Positions 29,260 through 40,384 of a stretch of 64,000 nt of DNA are shown piece by piece. A program made the position numbers and the translations under genes. The stretch comes from Anthracocystis setariae. Taxonomy: Eukaryota; Basidiomycota; Ustilaginomycetes; Ustilaginales; Ustilaginaceae. Under the pieces are notes generated by a model. It saw only the letters and a list, made by a program, of their open reading frames with translations, was not told where the DNA came from and searched no databases. Location: contig CAKMXJ010000012.1 in the NCBI GenBank assembly GCA_928724745.1, positions 372,001-436,000 of the forward strand. The letters run 5' to 3'. The number at the start of each line of letters is the position of its first letter. Position 1 is the stretch's first letter.

Positions 29260-31029
29260 CCTTGGCGACAGATTTGTCCACGATAACTACAGTGAAGCTG
29301 GATTAGCCGCTGGGAGGGCGATGTAAAACTCGCACGCCAAGTCGGGTGGGTCCGAGATGCAACTTGCGATCCAGTCGGAAGTGCGTATCTTTAGAGCTTC
29401 CAGATAATCTTTCGCAGCAGCACAGCAAGCGCAATTGTCCCGGAAGCCAGGCTAAAAGGATGCGAGGATGATAAGGGCGGGTGTTCCGATTCGCAATAGA
29501 CAAAACGTAGATCTGACCAGTGTCGGAAGTTGGGAAGCGCTAGCCTTGTTAGAGTGATGTTCTGCAGTTGTGACCGGGATGAAGGGCCGCTTTGCTACTT
29601 TGAATCAGACCGACCCGATGCAGCTGTGACGTTCGGAGAGCGTGCGGTGCGAGCAGTCCTGGCCAAGATCCGATGCGTCGAGACTAGAATGTGGTCAACT
29701 GAATTCGAGGTTCGTGATTCGAGCTCAATTGTCAACGGATGTACAGGGTCGGGACAAAAGCGGATGTAGAGCCGATCTGATATCGTCGAATGCTATAGCC
29801 CAAGGACGGTAGGATGTGGTGTATGCAAAGATGATGGTGAGGAAGGCTGCCAAGGATGGGTCCAAATTCGAGAGGTGCCAGAAAGGGTGTTCAGGTGAGG
29901 TGTTAATCCAGCCTCTAGGCGCGCGGGGGATCGCATAGAGCGCCGGTTGTTGCGAAATGGCTCCTGGCAAGCACCGAGGCGTGGGTTGAGCCGAGCGACA
30001 GGGCAAAGCAAAAACAAGTGTCCAACCCACCAAAATGGTGTATAGGCTCGTTTCCATGCCAATAAAATCGAGTCCACAATGCAGCCCACCTTTTTGGCAA
30101 CAAACACGCCAACCAGCCCTGCGAGTTGGGTGGAAAATCAATTGCGTGCAGGCTGGCTGCGTGCGTGCGTTTGCTTGCAGCTCGGTGTCTCGCGCGCCAG
30201 ACACAAGTGCTGTGCTTGACATTTTTTTTTTTTTTTTTTTTTGACTGCATTTGGCACTGCAGGATGATCTGCGGTACAATTTCCGTTTGCTTGCTTGCTT
30301 GCTCACTCGCTCACCGCGGCGTGTCATTCTAGATTCTACCGTACTGGACTCATTCATAGAAACTGTACCACATCCACCTCGCTCATCTCCATTCCAACGT
30401 GACAATCAGAGATCAGCTCGCGGCTGGCGAGATCATCCTATCGAGAATCACAGAGTCCACCATCCATTCGTTGCTGTGCATTTGGAGCTGTCGGTCTTAC
30501 TTGAAGGGTAGCTATAAGGTCGGCGCCTTGTGGATGCACTGCCGAATTTCAACGTACAGAGTATCTGCTGCAGAAGCCCGAATCGTTCTACCCAAGAACC
30601 TTTTTCTTCCTTGCTCATCTGGCAAATCCACACCAGCCTTCTCTGTGCTTACTCCAACTTGGATCAGCGGCCTGCAGAGGCATGCATTTTAATGCATAGC
30701 CCACTTCCACTGCAACCCCTGTTTGTTGATTTTTGTTTGATTGGGTTTTTTTTTTTTTTTTTTTTTTTTTGGATTGACTTCCAACCATGGAAATCACCAC
30801 TCTTATTTACTACAGCTTGCAGAGGCCGCTGAGACTTTGGTTCATCGGCCCTCGCTCACAGACTTCCCTCTTCATCAAGCGGCTCCCAGCACCAACATGG
30901 CACGAAGAATTTCACCGGAATCGATAGAATGATTGTCCTGAATTGATGCTAAAAATGGCAAAATGTGTATACGGAGATGGATCGTGTAGTGTGATGGGCT
31001 TCGACCGAACTTGAAGCGAAAGGCTTCAA
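29260..31029. other. Intergenic between phosphatase and TCP11-family genes
   Basis: About 1.77 kb. It has a T20 run (30223-30242) and a T24 run (about 30747-30770). A 226-codon minus-strand frame (29725-30405) reads through the first of these as poly-Lys and resembles no family, so I do not call it. It should contain the phosphatase promoter on its left side. Confidence 0.5.
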
Positions 31030-34000
31030 TCAGTTGATGTCAACCGTGGCTTTGCGGCGGTTCGACTCAATACCCTCGTAGAGCTGGCGGAAGACGCGAA
31101 GATGGAAGACAGCCACCTTGGCAATGCGGTCCGAAAGCAAGCGAATCTCGGAAGCAAACAGCTCCAACCCTGCACGAGCCATAGCAGCGTCCCAAGGCGA
31201 AGCTGCATCGGCGACAGCGGGCGGCGTAGAAGTGGACCCGCTCGATTCACTCTTTAGTCTCTTGCAAGGCTCCACCATCGATGCGGCTGGGCTCGTGCGC
31301 TTCTGCTGCGGGCGATGGAGCTGCTCAGCTTGGGTGCTGACCGTCGTCGGTGTGGTCGGTGGCACAGACGCATGGGGCTGCAGCCCGGTGTGCACCCTGT
31401 CCTCCAGCATGCCAAGCACAACATCGCGCAGTCGACTCTGGCAGATCTTGTGCAAGGAAGAGCCGCTACGCAAATTGGTCTCCATCCACGAGTTGAGGAG
31501 TCTCTGTGTGGCTGCCGATGGTGCACATGTCTCCATAGTGCTTGGATCCGTGGCACCGGCACGAGCCGCTTTTTGGATGGCAGTGATACGTGCTGCTACC
31601 TGCAAAAGTACGTTCTGCATGGCACGACGCCATCGCGGGTGATCGAGCTTGGCGAAGCCTTCCGCGCTACCGAGGAAGAGTTTGCCATCCAAACCTGCAG
31701 AGCGTCGGCTGATGTGGGCGCCATTGGCAGTCGGAGGCATCGGAACGCTGCCCGAGCTTGACAAGCACAGATTGGCATCGTTGAGCAAACACCAGATCTC
31801 ACCTTTGATCGTCTTGAGCTGTCGCTGAACCAGACTGCTTGTGGAAGCAGGCAAAGGCCCCGCGTTGTCGAGCGGTGTACTGCACAGCTGGCGGAAGAGC
31901 AGCACGAGCATGTAGACAATAGTCAGATCCGCAACATCGTTGTGGAACGTCATCATGCGGTACGCGTCGAACTGGAACGTCTCTGGATAGTGAGATGCAA
32001 ACGTGTTGTTGAGCGAAGACGACGAGGGCGATCCGAGCGGCGTCGCCAGAGGCGACAATACGGGCAGCGAGCCAGGCACGTCAAAGATGAGCTGCAGCAT
32101 GCCGTGGTTGAAGGCCTTGACGACGGCCTCGCTGCATGTTGGGCTGCGATCAGCAGCCGAAGCAATCATGGCCTGTTGGACCCAAGCAGTGGTCTTTTCG
32201 AGCGACATCTTGCCCTGCTCGATCTGCTCCTTAAACCAACGGATCTCAAAGTCGACGGCAGTTTCGACCAGATACGGACGTGCCGATCGAAGCTGGTGAT
32301 TGGCTATGTCCAGTTTCATCAGCTCGAGGATCTCAAAGCAGAGACGCAGTCCCTTGCCTATGTTGCGCTCGACGCAGACGACTTCGACCATCTTCTCGAT
32401 AGCTTCGTCACGCATGGGAGCACAGTGCAGCTTGAGGATGGAGCCCATGAAGCTGATCAGCGCAGGAACGTCAAGCACGCCGTGGTTCAGCTCCTGAGAG
32501 ATGAGGTGAGGATCCAGCGTCTGAGCGATGAGCTGATGATGTGTTGTGTTCCAAAGAGATGAAGGCTTGTTCTCGCTAGCCCCTTCCGATCCTGTGACTC
32601 GGCTTTCGCTCACATTTTCGGCGTCCATTCCGTCGGTGGATGGAGCCGACGTCTCTTCCGCGTCGTTCATCGCGTCGTCAGCAGGGTAGTTGGACGGCAA
32701 GATGGACAGACAGATCGTGCGGAGCTCCTGCACCAGCAGAGGGATGCGCGAAGGGATGCGCGGCTGACGGGTCAATGCCGATGGCGCGGAACGACCCTGC
32801 TCCTTTGCACGATTGCTAGCTGCACCGACGGATGACCCAAGCGGTTGCATTTGACGTCTGCGGTCCTTAGCCTTGCAGGAGCAAGGCAGAAGCTGGCCGT
32901 GATAAAATGCAGTGCAAGTGCATCCGGACTCGATCTCACGAGCAACAGCAGTCCAATACCTGTCTCCCGCTTCTCGCTTACGCCTGCCACGCTCGCCGTC
33001 AAAGTTGGGGCGGAACTGGACGTTGGGATCAAACACGACGTCGTGGCGTAATTGAGGGTTCTTGAGGATCTCGAAAAGGTCAAGCTCGCGCAGTGTGTGG
33101 CGGGTGATGGGGGGATGCAACGCAGGCGTGAACGTGGAGCGCGAGCGCGAGTTGCTCGAACCGACGGGGTAGTGGGAGACGTTGAAGGGCAAGCCCTTCG
33201 AAGACCTTGAACTTACGTGTTTCGAAGAGGTGGAACCATCACGGCCTGTTCGAGCATGAGAAGATACGTAGCTGGCCCAATAGCTTGGCAAGATGAGCCG
33301 ATGCTGCGAAGGTGCGACGAGGTCCAGGGTTGCTTTGGCGCGCAAGTTGGGAACGCTCTGAGCACGAACTAGACGACGGCGTGTCACAGAAGCTTGCTGC
33401 TTCCTAGATGGAGCCACCGAGAGGAGCGAAGGTGCACCCTCATTGGGGGAATGGCGGCTACTTGCGGCGGCTGGCATGCCCATCGGGGTTGGAACGGATG
33501 CAGGCAAGTTGGAGCGACTGCTCGATTCGAAAGCTCGAACCGCTGGCACAGAAGCAATACCCGCCGATTTGGTCGACGAAGGCGCCAATCTTGCATCCGC
33601 ATGAGAATGCATTCGCTCCTTTACAGCGACTGCTTGGTTGCCAGATGACACCTTGGCAGTTGTAGGTGAGTCTGGTACCTTGTCCATGGCAATCCCGGCA
33701 TCGCTGGATCGTCTCTTGTCATCGAGAATGTTGGCGCCATCTTCCACCCTTCTGCGTTTGGCCGGTGGGGCCGGATGCAGTTGAAAGATCATCTGCTCTG
33801 CACGTGCGTGTTGAGCCGCCCTTTCTCTCAGCAAAGATGAGGAAGAAGATTGCTTGCGCGACGCTGCCTCGTCGAGCTGGAGCGAAGAAGTCCTAGACCA
33901 TGGCCGAGATGTTGCGGAAGCCGAGATGCTCTGGACGGTGCCTGTAGGCGTGGTGGAGACAGGGCAAGAAGGAGAAGCCTGGGCGAAGTCGTGATTGCTG

Positions 34001-34836
34001 CTGGGCGGTGTCGAGGGGGGAGGGTGGGGAGACGTAGCTGATAAGCATCTCGAAACGTGACAAGGCTGATCTGCGTAGCCAAAATCGGTGAAAGAGTGCG
34101 ATGGCGAATTGCCTCGTTCTGGGCTGTGCGGAACCGAGTTGCTAGAGTGCGAAAGCGCGCTCTGAAGGGATCCAGACCGGTGGATTATCTCCTCTCGCAT
34201 GTCACCAGGCGCAATCAGGGAGTCCCTGGCTGCGGGAAGGCGATGCTTCTCGGAAGCACTGGCGTCGCCATGGAGTGGTAAGGACGGTTGCTGGAGGCAG
34301 GTCGATGGAGTGGCTTCATTGGAGGGAATGGTCGGGGCTGAGCCATTGACCAACACTTGCGGCTGAGATGAGACAGGCATGACGAGGGGTGCACATGAGC
34401 TTCGTGGGTCGCGACGGTCTTCCGAAGGTTGACCGTATTCGTACTCAGCGCGAACCGAGTGGCAGCAGCGCTGTTCCTGCCAATCCGGGAACTGTGCGTG
34501 ACAAGGCGCAGTCGAATGCGCACTGTTGGAGGCAGTGTCGGGCTGATTGGTCAAACAGCCATTGGCGTGGTCGATGGGGGAACGAGAGCTACTGGCGATT
34601 TGCGATGCACCTTGCGTGCCATGCTTGAAGTGATGCTCGATTTCTTCGGTGGGATGCTCCGAAGTGATAGGTGAAGAAGGTGGGTGTGACGCCATATTCG
34701 GCGAGGACCCGAAGGTTGCGGTCGAGAGCTTACGCTTGCCTGCCCTCGATGCCGAGGTCACAGGTGACGCGGAGGATCCGATCGATGGAGATCGACGAAT
34801 TCGGAGCCTCTGTGGGTCGTCAGCTGATGCGTCCAT
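31030..34836 (-). CDS. TCP11-family protein, SOK1-like
   Basis: 1268 residues, single exon. The first 570 residues are low-complexity, Ser/Pro/Ala-rich and probably disordered. The TCP11 domain starts near residue 574 with PPITRHTLRELDLFEILKNP and continues nearly to the C terminus. Recognisable blocks are RIPLLVQELRTICLSILP, QELNHGVLDVPALISFMG, HCAPMRDEAIEKMVEV and a final segment ELFASEIRLLSDRIAKVAVF. Yeast Sok1, the founding fungal member, suppresses loss of cAMP-dependent protein kinase and may act in parallel to it; its biochemical activity is unknown. A Cys-rich insert (residues about 625-645, CTCTAFYHGQLLPCSCKAKD) breaks the early domain and is not something I recall in yeast Sok1. Confidence 0.85.
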   Translation of the reverse strand: MDASADDPQRLRIRRSPSIGSSASPVTSASRAGKRKLSTATFGSSPNMASHPPSSPITSEHPTEEIEHHFKHGTQGASQIASSSRSPIDHANGCLTNQPDTASNSAHSTAPCHAQFPDWQEQRCCHSVRAEYEYGQPSEDRRDPRSSCAPLVMPVSSQPQVLVNGSAPTIPSNEATPSTCLQQPSLPLHGDASASEKHRLPAARDSLIAPGDMREEIIHRSGSLQSALSHSSNSVPHSPERGNSPSHSFTDFGYADQPCHVSRCLSATSPHPPPSTPPSSNHDFAQASPSCPVSTTPTGTVQSISASATSRPWSRTSSLQLDEAASRKQSSSSSLLRERAAQHARAEQMIFQLHPAPPAKRRRVEDGANILDDKRRSSDAGIAMDKVPDSPTTAKVSSGNQAVAVKERMHSHADARLAPSSTKSAGIASVPAVRAFESSSRSNLPASVPTPMGMPAAASSRHSPNEGAPSLLSVAPSRKQQASVTRRRLVRAQSVPNLRAKATLDLVAPSQHRLILPSYWASYVSSHARTGRDGSTSSKHVSSRSSKGLPFNVSHYPVGSSNSRSRSTFTPALHPPITRHTLRELDLFEILKNPQLRHDVVFDPNVQFRPNFDGERGRRKREAGDRYWTAVAREIESGCTCTAFYHGQLLPCSCKAKDRRRQMQPLGSSVGAASNRAKEQGRSAPSALTRQPRIPSRIPLLVQELRTICLSILPSNYPADDAMNDAEETSAPSTDGMDAENVSESRVTGSEGASENKPSSLWNTTHHQLIAQTLDPHLISQELNHGVLDVPALISFMGSILKLHCAPMRDEAIEKMVEVVCVERNIGKGLRLCFEILELMKLDIANHQLRSARPYLVETAVDFEIRWFKEQIEQGKMSLEKTTAWVQQAMIASAADRSPTCSEAVVKAFNHGMLQLIFDVPGSLPVLSPLATPLGSPSSSSLNNTFASHYPETFQFDAYRMMTFHNDVADLTIVYMLVLLFRQLCSTPLDNAGPLPASTSSLVQRQLKTIKGEIWCLLNDANLCLSSSGSVPMPPTANGAHISRRSAGLDGKLFLGSAEGFAKLDHPRWRRAMQNVLLQVAARITAIQKAARAGATDPSTMETCAPSAATQRLLNSWMETNLRSGSSLHKICQSRLRDVVLGMLEDRVHTGLQPHASVPPTTPTTVSTQAEQLHRPQQKRTSPAASMVEPCKRLKSESSGSTSTPPAVADAASPWDAAMARAGLELFASEIRLLSDRIAKVAVFHLRVFRQLYEGIESNRRKATVDIN

Positions 34837-35999
34837 TTGGCAGAATTGTCACAAGAGACAAAGGGTGAATGCGATGGCTTAGGACGATGCGGACGGGCGC
34901 AGAGCTTGAAGAACAGCAGATGCTGATCGTCTCGCGCAGTGCCGCTGATATTCAAAGACGGATGCCCATACGTTGTGCAGGACGAGCAAGGCGATTGTGT
35001 CGTGACGCTGAATGTCTCTTGCGAGGAACGCTCAAAGCGTAGGCCTCGGCGTCAATGTTGCGATGGTGGCGTCGTCGCTACAAGATTGGTGGTCAATTCG
35101 ACCTCAGTCTCTGTGCCTATGTTCTGTTGTGAGTCGAATAACGCGGATGGTGAGGAACTGATGTGGTGTTGATGCTAGCTATTGCTAGGCCGGCTGATGC
35201 TGTTAGGTAAGAGCGAAAGCGTTTGACGAGGAAGGAGGATACGATGGTGGCAGCACGAGACGGATGAGGAGTGCCGGTAAGGTGTAGGCAACCAAGGGGA
35301 ACACCAGCGTCAGTCAAGCAGTTGTGAACAGGGTGTACGGCTGGCCCGAAAGTACGGCGCAAAGATGGTCGAGTCTGGACTTTGAGGAAGAGGGGGCCAA
35401 GACGCTTCGCAGTAAGGGCAACCACCCCCCGGTCGGCATACCAAATCCGTGTACTGTATTACTTGGTCGCTCGCCTGCACCGAGAGCGAGCCAAGCCAAG
35501 AATCACTTTTTTTCTTTTTCTTTTTCGAAAGCCGGACTGCTGCCCCACGGTCGGAGGCAAAGGAACCAAAAGAATCAACGTCAAGCGCTTGTGTCTCGAA
35601 TGCAATGTACAGAGTGCAGTACAATACAGTCGAGTGCAGCACAGTGCAGAACCGTACAGCGGATCAGCATGAAACAGCGATGGCATCACAATCGTCCGCA
35701 GCAACTCCTGTCACTGGCTCTGACCCACCGTGAGCCGAGGTTGCTGGGCTGGCGTCCTGAGTCACTTTAGTTAACGGCGACGCAATGTGCGTTTCACTGT
35801 GTCGAGCGCTGTAACCAAATTGAGGATCCATGCTAACTCGGTTTCGCATTAATCAAGACATTTTTTTTTCTTCTATCTTTTTTTGGCAGCGCCGGCAAGA
35901 GACCGACTGAGACCAAGCAGTAAGTGCTGTGTGTAATATGCAGTGCAGCAAGAGTAGGCCTCCGGATTTCAACGCACAAGCGCGGCGCAGCGCTGATCA

Positions 36000-36027
36000 G
36001 GGGAAGGGGAAGGGGAAGGGGAAGGGG
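36000..36027 (+). repeat. (GGGGAA)n hexamer, G-quadruplex motif
   Basis: Five G4 runs separated by AA only, followed shortly by 22 A (36032-36053). Four or more G4 runs with two-base loops is a textbook quadruplex-forming sequence. Confidence 0.9.
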
Positions 36028-37380
36028 AACGAAAAAAAAAAAAAAAAAAAAAAGGAGAGGGGGCGAAGGCGGTGGTAAGAGGGCAATTTTGGAGCAGGCC
36101 GGGGCGCGGTAGGCGTAATTCGCCTGGCGCCGGGCCTCGATTCGGTTGTCGAAATTGCACCTTGGATCCAGCTTTGCTACACAGTATCTTTGCTAAATTT
36201 AATTTGGAAAATTTATCCAGAAAGAAACCAAACAGTAGAGGAGGCGCTTCCGATTTGAGGAAAGCAATGATTCGCCTTGTTTGAGAATTGATTGAAATTT
36301 GTCTAAGCTGCTGCACCTCTTCCCGCCTCAGGTACGTAGGATTTGTTGGTTACGCAACAGCGGTTTCACGTCGAGACAAGATTGACCCAATTTCGTCCTC
36401 GTCTGCAAGACCAGTCGCTGGTGTAGCAACCACTGAAACGAAGCTATGCACACGCAAAACGTTTAGCCTTACTGCTGTGATCCAGTTCGGATTCACGCTC
36501 GCGCCCTTTACGCATTGCCCATGTTGTACTCGGCAACACCATCGAATCCAATATATCGTGAAATTGGGCGGGCTTACCGCACTCATCTTGGTTTGCCCTT
36601 GGCGTTCGAAATCCGAGCTGCACCCACCGACATTCGATAAGGACGGCTCAATTTGGCAGCCAAATCGATGTTGTTGCATACATAGACGAGTGGCGATGGA
36701 ATCCAGTGAGTGTGACTTGTATCGATAGGAGCGTTGGCATTGTCCATCTGATGTCGTTTGCTCGTCAGCGATGGTCAGCTCCGAGACGTGTTGGAACGCT
36801 ACGTTGTGAGACAAAGTGGTCAATTATGATGTTGTGTTGCGTTTGATTGCTATATTTGCGTAGAGAGTTCATCTACAGTACAGTCAGTATATTGCCGTGA
36901 CGCAGAGCTTCGCATGGTTGGGGATCGCTCCCGAGATGTAGTTTCTCTCGCCCTCCGGCTATACCTTGTCTGCATTCCAGTGGAAATGCTCAGAGGGGCT
37001 CGGTCCGAGATCCACGAGGCGACGACGGACCAACATTTCGCTCACCGTGGCAAGGCAACTTCAGGATGAACCTTCCTACATCGAATGAGACAATAATGGT
37101 CGTATCCAAGCGCGCATATAAGCTTTACGATCTTGTTTGACGTTTGCAATGCTGTGCTGTGCTGTGGTGCAAAGTGTGCAACCCTACTCAGACTAAATCG
37201 TCTGAGTGGATTGGCTTGCAATCATGTGGGTAGCAAGGCAACGCGAACGCAACAGCGAGAGCCGAGCTAGGCCGTCAGGAGAGGCGAGTCGAGGCGAGGC
37301 GAGGCGAGGCCAAGCGGAATCTCAAGTTTTCGCGGACAGCTCGTGCGCCCAGCGGCATTTTTGTCGCAGTTGTTGTTGTT

Positions 37381-37381
<1 letters not shown>

Positions 37382-37422
<41 letters not shown>
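37382..37422 (+). repeat. Poly(T) run, 41 bases
   Basis: Uninterrupted T run preceded by GTTGTTGTTGTTG. Exact length is likely to vary between reads and strains. Confidence 0.9.
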
Positions 37423-37425
<3 letters not shown>

Positions 37426-38106
37426 TCTCACTCTGTACTGCACTGAAATTCGATATCCTTGGACAATGCCAAATTTCTGGCCCACAGAACACAGGCACTC
37501 GGTGGGACTGTCCAAGAATTCCCACCACCGGCTTCATTCCGAGGACGAAGCGTGCTGTCATCACCGACCGAAGCTTCCTTGCAGAAACATTGCTTGGTGA
37601 CGGCGAAGTGGCACCTGACAACCATGCGCCAGCTCTACCTGTGTCAAAAGGTCCGACACCTTGGCATCATCCTGGCCTTCAGTTTCAGTACGATCACGAT
37701 GACGAGGTGGCGACCATTCTGTAAAGCTGTCCTCGATTCCAGTTCTGGAACACACTTGAAGCGACCGCGATTTGGCAGAGCGCACAAGTTCGGCAACCAT
37801 TAAAAAGGGGTGACCTGGGATCGACAGGGGGAGGCTGAGCTGGATTCGCATACGTTGCAGTGGAACATCTGAGACGGGGTTCAAATGCAGTGAGGCGATG
37901 CGATGCGCAGCTCTGGCTTTGCTATATATAAATCGTATCGGCAGCAACGGTTGAGCATGTGCGGCTGGTGGTTTCAGGACCAACAGGGTCACCTAAATAC
38001 GCCCATCAAGTACGCCCATCGCCCGTTCTAACAGCAGCAAATCAAGTCAACGTTGTCGGGTTTGTACAGCGGCACGTGGCAAGCAACAGTGTGGATGGTT
38101 TTCAAC

Positions 38107-38127
38107 CACGGTGGTTCACCGTGAACC
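38107..38127. repeat. Overlapping perfect inverted repeats
   Basis: CACGGTG-GTT-CACCGTG overlaps GGTTCAC-C-GTGAACC. Each has 7-bp perfect arms with a short spacer. It could be a dimeric protein-binding site or chance; no nearby gene is known. Confidence 0.5.
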
Positions 38128-40384
38128 GCAGTGAACACGACGCAAGATATGTCCTGTCACCCGCTTGGTATCCTTGTCAGCAACGATAAAAGTCAGCGAC
38201 CCCACTTCAAGTGTCTCTTCTGTCCCGCTCTGTAAAGGGTTCCGTCGGTTCGTGAGCCAGCTTCGTTAAGCACCTTCAAGAATTTGTGGTTTCACAGTTC
38301 GCCACCCTCTCAAACCCCGTGTTCGCCAACGTTTGCAGCGGTCCACACAGCTGTGCAACAAAATCGAAAAAAAGAGGGGCTCTGGGAGACAAAGATATCA
38401 ATCGGCCAACAGCCGGGCAAGATTGTGCAGTATCGGAGCAAGGGTCCAACTAAGATTTCGATCTCCGCTGCCCTAACTGACGCATAGTTCTGTCTCGATC
38501 TTGGCATGAGAGCAAAGGATCGCTTTGTAACGCTTTCAACCTCCGACCGCTGTGCCAACCCTCTGCCGCTTTTATGCCGTTCCTGTGCTTAATTCCGACC
38601 ATCCGAAAAGCTGAGCAGCTATGAAGTGGCTCGCAGAAGCTCAAGCTCGTCAGACAAAATACCGATGTGTGTTTCTGGAAGCGGCATCATCCCGCTCGTT
38701 ATGCTGTTCGTTGCAGCCCCAAGCCAATGAACCGCTGGCGGCGATTCGTTCTTACCCTTGTCGTAGGGGACAACTACGGGAGCGAGTAGGTGCAGATCGA
38801 CGACGGAGAGCGCACCCATGCGAGGACAACCTAATTTCATCGAAAATGCTTCCGAAGTAAGGAGCAGCAGATGAATTCAGGTGCGATGCGATATCCTCCT
38901 CTTCACAGGCTGTTTTGGCATGCTGAAAGAAGCACAGTATTGCGGAATTCCGTCGTCGTCGAAACACGTCAATACAGTCATGACTTTTTCGTCAATGGTA
39001 AAACCAATGTCAGGGCGGCAAGCGAAATCACATCCTCATCTGCAAAAAGCGCGGGGAGGGTTCGGGTTGCGATAACGTTATGGATGACGACCCTGCGTCT
39101 TTGGCCCAACCAGCAAGTGGGAACAGCAACGAAGCTTTACCAGAATGGCCGAATCATCGAAATGGATAAAAAAAAGAGAACCATCATCAGATTGAACTGA
39201 TCGGAGTTCGAATGCCCCGTCATGGTGCCGTCATCATGGAAGGATTTCACCGCTTCTAGCATCACGAAGCCAAACAAGACGGTGCTTTGCTGTCATATCA
39301 ATTCCACATACTGTACCTTGTAATGTGGTCGATACTCTGCCGCCACCAATGAAACGTTGCCGAATAAATTAAGAACAGGCCGAGAGAGTGGCGCTGGCGT
39401 CCAAGCGAGTTGCGATTTGTTTGCCTCGGTTCTTGCCAGGTCTCGCTTCCCCAAGCCTTGCGAAACCGTGGGATAACGAGGCACTTGAAGATACAGTAAT
39501 CTATCGTGACAGCTCGTCTTGGAGGGTCTACGAAGCACGCTATCGTACGTTGGAGCCAAACATGCATGGGTAGAGGCTCTCGAATCAGGGAGACAGCCAG
39601 GCAGATAGCGACATCGGTCAAATGTGTTTGTTTTTCGTGCGCTCTCACATTTCGTAAATTTCACCGCCGCTTCCTACACCTCGAGGGACGCGAGACACGA
39701 ACTGTGATTTTGTTCGTACAGTACATGCTATGCGAGACTGAAAAGAGACTGAAGATGTAGACATGAGAATCTTGTGTCATGCCCAATCAGCGATGTGCGG
39801 CGACCAACACTGCCTCGCGAAGGTTTGTAACTTGGCTGTTTCGCACCGCGAAGACGCGACGAAGCCCGTACACACGCCACGAACATAAAGAACGCAATCA
39901 GCTCGGACGTTGCGAGACAAAGCCAATCGAGAATCACCGAGATCATGGCCGTCAGCGCCTTGACGACGTCGTCTCCCTTGGTACTGTACCATGGCCAAGT
40001 TCAGCTCGACGCAATGATTCGCGAGCACAAGCCTGGACCCCACATCGAGACGCCGCGTATAGGCGCGAACGCCGTTGACAGGCTCTAAGAGCCACCAAGT
40101 CCACTCCCTTGCGTGCTGATCATGCAAGATCAATAGGATCTCGTGTGCGTCCGTCAGGATCTCACACCGCACCACATTTCGGGCGGTCTTCTCGTCATGA
40201 GATTGCTGTCACTAGCCAGTGAGGACAAGGGAGTGCAAAGGGCCCCTCTGAGTCGAGGTTGAGTGAGCATCGCGTCAACATGATATGTAGCCAAGGCAAG
40301 TTAAAAACGGAGAGACATTCTCGCCTGAGGGATGGTATGCCGTAGACAGATTCAGCGCTAGTTTCGTGTTCCAAGTGATGAGTG

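Larger units (their letters stand above)
34837..40384. other. 5.5-kb stretch with no supported gene
   Basis: The longest gene-free stretch in the window. Open frames here reach 172 codons at most, many run through homopolymers, and none resembles a known family. Contents I can name: a (GGGGAA)n G-quadruplex motif at 36000-36027 with an A22 run after it, a T41 run at 37382-37422, and overlapping perfect inverted repeats at 38107-38127. The left end should include the promoter of the TCP11-family gene. Non-coding RNAs, small secreted proteins split by introns, or decayed transposon pieces could be missed by eye. Confidence 0.45.

Noticed and set aside
28127..29281. 384-codon minus-strand frame
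   Set aside because: Out-of-frame shadow over the low-complexity N terminus of the phosphatase; only the other frame carries DxDxT.
29725..30405. 226-codon minus-strand frame
   Set aside because: Reads through a poly(A) run as poly-Lys and resembles nothing.
36000..36027. Possible internal telomere repeat
   Set aside because: The unit is GGGGAA, not TTAGGG, and it is a short tract amid unique sequence.
36288..36823. Overlapping 146- and 157-codon frames on opposite strands
   Set aside because: Neither shows a signal peptide, domain or family resemblance, and opposing long frames here are expected by chance.
37206..37724. 172-codon frame
   Set aside because: Contains a poly-Phe run from the T41 tract; no support.
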